This document shows positions 59,901 to 64,000 of a stretch of 64,000 bases of DNA, one piece after another. The DNA comes from Apteryx mantelli (lineage: Eukaryota; Chordata; Aves; Apterygiformes; Apterygidae). The stretch is taken from NCBI RefSeq assembly GCF_036417845.1, contig NC_089980.1:133388516-133452515 (forward strand), written 5' to 3'. The position numbers and the translations under genes were made by a program. The notes beneath the pieces were generated by a model. The model did no database searches. It had not been told where the DNA came from and saw only the letters and a list, made by a program, of their open reading frames with translations. The first letter of the stretch is position 1. Each line of letters opens with the position of its first letter.

Positions 59901-61690
59901 CTTGTGGAGGAAAAAAAACCAACAAAATACGGATCTCTGGTAAAGTGCTTAATCCTATTTCAACAAGAAGTAGCTGGATTATGCAATTTATAGGCATATT
60001 TAAAAAAAAATTGATCAAGCAATTTCATACTTTCACTGTGGCTTCATCCTGTTGATGCCATTGGCAAAATTTACAGATTTTATTTGGGGTTGGACACTGA
60101 TTTTCTGCTCTCAGTAGGAATTCAGAATAAAGTAGAGTTCTTTCTTATTTGTATCATGGTGATGCCTTAAAAACCAGGTTAGGGCACAAGGTGATTTCTC
60201 ATGTATCTTAATCTTACAATGTACGTGTGAAACAAGGCACAACAAACTGATTCAGTGGCTAAACCTATGCAAAGTGACTCGCTATGGCTTTAATAAAAAA
60301 AAGATTTGCTTGAAACGCTCTGTTTTTCAGTCATCATCTTTTACAGCTGCCCAAGGAGATCCCAGCCTGGTTGCGCTTTGGACGGGTGAGCTCTCCGCAA
60401 ACACATACTCAAGCAATTCATTAGCTGCCTCCACTTCCTCGGGGTGGGATTCATCTCACCTAATTAGCCATCCACCCACCAGCGGTCTGTGGGCCCCCTC
60501 CAGAGCCGCGGGAGAGGGACGGCCACCTCCCGAGAGCGCTTCGCTTTGCCCAGGATGGATGAATGGCCCTGAGAAGGTGCCAGCCTCTCTCCAGGGTCTT
60601 TAGAGGAAGGCCGAATGACTGGCTCAGACGAGACACCTAGGCTTTAGACAGCTAAAGGTGGGTGAGGGAAACCCTACCCAGAGAGTCCGGCTTCTCCCAG
60701 GGCCTCGCGGTCCTGCTCGACAAAGGGGTCTTTCTTCGGGGTGAGACTTCAAATCAAAGTCCCAATGAAGGGAGGCAAAGACCATTTCCACTGCAAATTA
60801 TTTACAGGAAAAATACCTTTTCCTTGTCCTTTTCATGGGAAAAAGTTCACTTCAAAGTTCTCCAGAAAAGCATGTCATTCAATTTGCCATCTACTCAGTC
60901 AGGTAGCTCCTGATACGTCTGCCGGCCCTAATAGCACCACACTAAAAATGAGAATTTGGTGTTTCTCCACTTACAAAGTTTAGCAGGTTACTTAGGTTGC
61001 TAGACGTATAGCAAAAGGGTTTTTCCAACACAGATGATATAATTGTTATTAATCGCTGAATTAAAATAGAGTAATTCTGCCCAAAATACAATTTAAAGAT
61101 GCACAACTGAACAAAGCAGTCAATAATCTTCATATTTGAATTATCCATCCGGTTTCAATTCTATACAGCAGCCTTCATTTCCTCTCTTAAGCAGTTGTGT
61201 AATGTTATGAAGCGCTCGCACGCTTCTGCCTCTTTCGACCTCCGAGATGGCCACCCCTCAGCAGCAGAAGAAATGAAACCGAATTTGCAAAGCTTATAAG
61301 GCACTTTGGGACTCTGCTGGCTGAGGGGGACAATTAAAGCATATGCGAACAATTTTGCATGTGTTTCTTCGCCATTTGGGACGTGAACTTTAGAAACTCT
61401 GCGCTGACATAAAGCGCTGTTATTGCCGGGCGCGTTGCGCCTATAAAGCACCACAGAAATGCTTTGCAGGAACACAATAACGCGGAAAGTGAATGGTTCA
61501 GTGTTGAATTCCCTCCAGCTCTGGTGCCAACGTGCCCTCGTTCCCGCGGCACTGAGGCACAGCCTCCCTTGCGTTTGCCTTTACGGCGCCCTTGCAGCTC
61601 TTATTACCACTTAACAGCCAGAGAAGCAATGCACGGGAGAGCACTGGGACCGCGCTTTCGGAGGCACTAAGGTGCCTGTTGATGTTCTCT
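59901..61690. other. non-coding DNA approaching a CpG island
   Basis: No gene is supported. An exon-like piece (60331-60385, acceptor ctgtttttcag, donor GACGG/GTGAGC) and GC-rich DNA at 60370-60560 are present. The right part becomes progressively GC-richer. Confidence 0.35.
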
Positions 61691-61694
61691 AGCA

Positions 61695-61700
61695 TATAAA
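61695..61700 (+). promoter_or_regulatory. TATA box candidate
   Basis: TATAAA followed by GGCGCC in the context AGCATATAAAGGCGCCC is a good TATA-box match. It is 0.5 kb left of the CpG island. It would direct transcription toward the right, if used. Confidence 0.25.
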
Positions 61701-61984
61701 GGCGCCCAGCTCCCCGTGGTGTCATCTGCAGCTGTGGCTACGGATGTATCTCTGCAAATCAGACTGTCAGTGCCTTGCCCAGAATCACCTCGGCGGCTCG
61801 TGGTAGAGCAGGAAGTGGGTTCCCATCTCTCACGGCTCCGAAGAGCTCGCAAACCACGGGGCGACTGCTCTTCTGAAGCTGCCCCAGAGCGGGGAAGCTC
61901 TGACGCTGCAGCTCAGCAGCTGTAAAACCGGCGGCGAGGGGCGGAGAGGTGACACGGAGCTGGAAGGGCAATGTGTCTGGGGGG

Positions 61985-62075
61985 CTGGAGTGAGAGGCTG
62001 GAGGTCCTAGGACAGAGGAGGAGGAGAGGGAGCTCCTCAGGGAGGAAGAGAAGGAGCTCTGGGAAGCAGCAGCAA
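61985..62075 (+). repeat. purine-rich low-complexity tract
   Basis: The plus strand runs through GAGGAGGAGGAGAGGGAG and similar blocks. It is an unstable, G-rich simple tract at the edge of the CpG island, which may form non-B DNA. Confidence 0.6.
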
Positions 62076-62199
62076 TTGCTGCAGGTCCTTCGTTGTGCTG
62101 GAGCCCTGGGAATGAGGCAGAAGAGAGAAAAGCAAAACTGGAACAGAAACCCAGCGTGTGTGCAGGGGAGACTTGGGGCTGAGGCTTGGAAGTGAACAG

Positions 62200-63660
62200 A
62201 AAACCTGACACGCAGTCACGGCTAGCCTAAAATCCCCTCGAGCAGGCAGCTCTGGCCGGGATGCTGCAGGACGCTCCTCATCCAGGTGCCGAGCCCTGCT
62301 GGGCCTCCTCGGGGCGCTGGAGTTGGGGGTGTCCGGGGGCTTCCCTGGCCCCGTGGCCCCGGGCACAACGTCTCCATGGGGTGCTCCTAGCCCTTAGGGA
62401 CACTTGTTGGTGCCAGCCGCTCTTTTGCGATGTGAGTGGTTGGAAAAGCCTTGGATATCGTAAGGAAAGCAAGGCATGGCCACCAGATAGGACTTCCCTG
62501 CAGGATCTCCTAAAAAAAAGTCCCCCGTGGCAAACCTCACTTGACGGCACCCCCCGAAACAGGCTGGGGGAGACTTTATTGCCCCGAGACACATACATCT
62601 GGCCACCTTTAAAACAAGGCCCTTCTCCAGCTGCTCAAACGGCAAAGGGCGAGCACCGGGATTTCGATGGCCAAAGCTGGGTTCTCCGCAGGGCAGGGGG
62701 CCCCGACGCTGCCCTTCTTTGGGGACCTGCCCAGCGTTTCGCTGACCGCCTGGGCAAAAAAGGGCACCGGCGAGAAGCGTCGCCTCCCCCGAACCCGGGT
62801 TCGATGCTTTTTCCCCTCCTTGGGTGCGGGGACGCTGGCGGGCCGCGCCGGGCCGGGCCGCGCCGGGCCGGGGGAGGATGTGCGAGACGGCGCGGGGCCG
62901 CCCGGGCGGCGAGCGCGTGGGCGCGCGGCGCCGGTTTCGCTTCGCGCGCGCCGGGGCGAGCGGTGCCGGTGCCGGTGCAGGCGCGCGGGGGCGGCACCGC
63001 CGGGGGCTGCGAGCCCGTCCCGGAAACGCTGCTGCCGCTCAAGGGAATTCTGCGGCCGTTTCATACCCCCCCCCCCCAAAAAAAAACCACCAAAAAACAA
63101 ACAAAAAACCCCAGATTGGCGTGTTCCCGGCGCAGGTTGTGCCGCTTTGCCGCGGAGACGGGACGTTCCCAACCTCCGCGGCCCGCCGGCACGCGCGGTT
63201 GCTCCTCCGAAACCAAAAGCTCGCGTTTTACAACAAAAAGCCTTTGTTATATAATCCCGGCTCCTGACCTCCGACAGCTTTAAACGCTGCATTAAACCAA
63301 AATGGTTAGTGCGTTTGGGTGGTTTTTTTTTTTCCTCCCTTCCAAAAAAAAAAGAAAAAAAAGACAGAAAAAAGCCGCCCAAGCGACACACAGACACGCT
63401 GCGGCTCTCGCTGCCACGAACGCTAACGCCACCGGACGCTGCTCCCGCTCCCCGCTGCCCTGCTTAACCAACCGCCGGAGCCTCGAGGGCTGCTGGGGAC
63501 GCGGGGCAGCGCGCGACGGCAAAAGCCTGCCCGTCCCCGGGGGCACGCTCGCGGCCGGTTCCTTTTCCCCTGCTTTCCCGGCTCCGGGAAGCTCTCCCAG
63601 CACCCCGGTGTTTTATTATTCGATGTGTACGCTGCAAACCGAGTCAGTCCGGAGAGGCCA
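62200..63660. promoter_or_regulatory. CpG island, probable promoter/first exon of an unidentified gene
   Basis: High GC content and dense CpG (for example 62840-63010, with repeated GGCCGGGCCGCG and GCGCGCCGG) in an otherwise CpG-poor window. Vertebrate CpG islands usually mark promoters. Open frames through it on both strands (340, 262 and 195 codons) follow from the GC content. No donor or ATG was found that settles the first exon. A C12 run then A9 run at 63066-63086, and several A/T runs of 9-10 bases at 63320-63360, flank it. The gene it serves could start here and run out of the window, or be the gene of the minus-strand exons further left. Confidence 0.55.
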
Positions 63661-64000
63661 AAGCGGATCGAGCAACACTTGCCCGCTACCCAACCGGCAT
63701 TTTTTAACCAGAGCTTTTTTTTTTTTAACAGCAGGCTTAAGCAGCTTCCTATGCTCCTGTTGTTGCTTTTAATATATACATATTTTTTCCTACTTGGGGT
63801 GAAACCCCTGCACTGGGAAAAAAAAAAAAAAAAAGAACGAGCGTGCGCGAGAGAATAAATAAATAATGAAGAAAATGTTTCTCTTTCCCTCTCGACGTCA
63901 GGAATGTATGGAAAGCTTTAGGCTGCAGCCGTATTTTGACACTGCGCGCAGCCCTGCTCCCCTCCCCTATTCCTTTGAGGTTCATCTTTCAGACCACAGC
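63661..64000. other. CpG-island flank with homopolymers
   Basis: Contains A17 (about 63818-63834), a CRE-like GACGTC within TCGACGTCAGGAATG near 63893 and a TEAD-type GGAATG motif. No gene is recognised. Confidence 0.4.

Noticed and set aside
62261..63397. Long frames (340, 262, 195 and 147 codons) in both strands
   Set aside because: The sequence is a GC- and CpG-rich island where stop codons are rare. Frames overlap on both strands, amino-acid composition follows GC content, and no splice or start context supports them.

Overview
The window looks like avian nuclear DNA. The recognisable repeats are old, truncated CR1 LINE fragments, including one typical bird CR1 3' end at about 23170. There is a thin background of degraded MIR/CORE-SINE-like pieces and no mammalian L1 or Alu. 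Repeat density is low, and AT-rich non-coding DNA gives way to a CpG-rich block at the right edge. No bacterial, organellar, tRNA or rRNA gene was found. Most of the window is intergenic or intronic. The species cannot be told from the sequence.

Left part (1-19.4 kb): AT-rich DNA holding weak candidate exons on the minus strand (about 2.2, 3.1, 10.6 and 14.2 kb, with a possible one at 8.4 kb). Each is open, and some have good splice sites. A CpG-rich patch at 18.9-19.3 kb could be their promoter. They may be one gene, but not every exon phase joins, so further exons would be missing or some calls are wrong. An ancient 5S-like composite repeat lies at 3.4-3.8 kb, a CR1 fragment at 12.4 kb, and GC-rich DNA at 16.1-17.0 kb.

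The best coding call is a minus-strand terminal exon at 20147-20820: a splice acceptor, 223 codons, a stop, and a poly(A) signal about 230 bases further on. It encodes a Pro/Ser-rich linker and a C-terminal amphipathic helix. The gene is not recognised and its other exons were not found.

Middle part (20.8-57 kb): mainly gene-poor DNA with CR1 fragments. The outstanding feature is at 28.2-29.1 kb: about 45 consecutive near-identical copies of a 19-bp T/C-only unit inside a 902-nt uninterrupted polypyrimidine tract. Long 'proteins' predicted across it are artefacts. Several weak exon-like segments occur on either strand (23.7, 24.5, 30.8, 40.4 and 53.3 kb).

Right part (57-64 kb): another CR1 fragment, an AT-rich block with many homeodomain-type TAAT motifs that resembles a conserved regulatory element (59.06-59.9 kb), a TATA motif at 61.7 kb, and a CpG island (62.2-63.7 kb) that probably marks the promoter or first exon of a gene, strand undecided. 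With no alignment available, gene and conservation statements outside the strongest calls are inferences.
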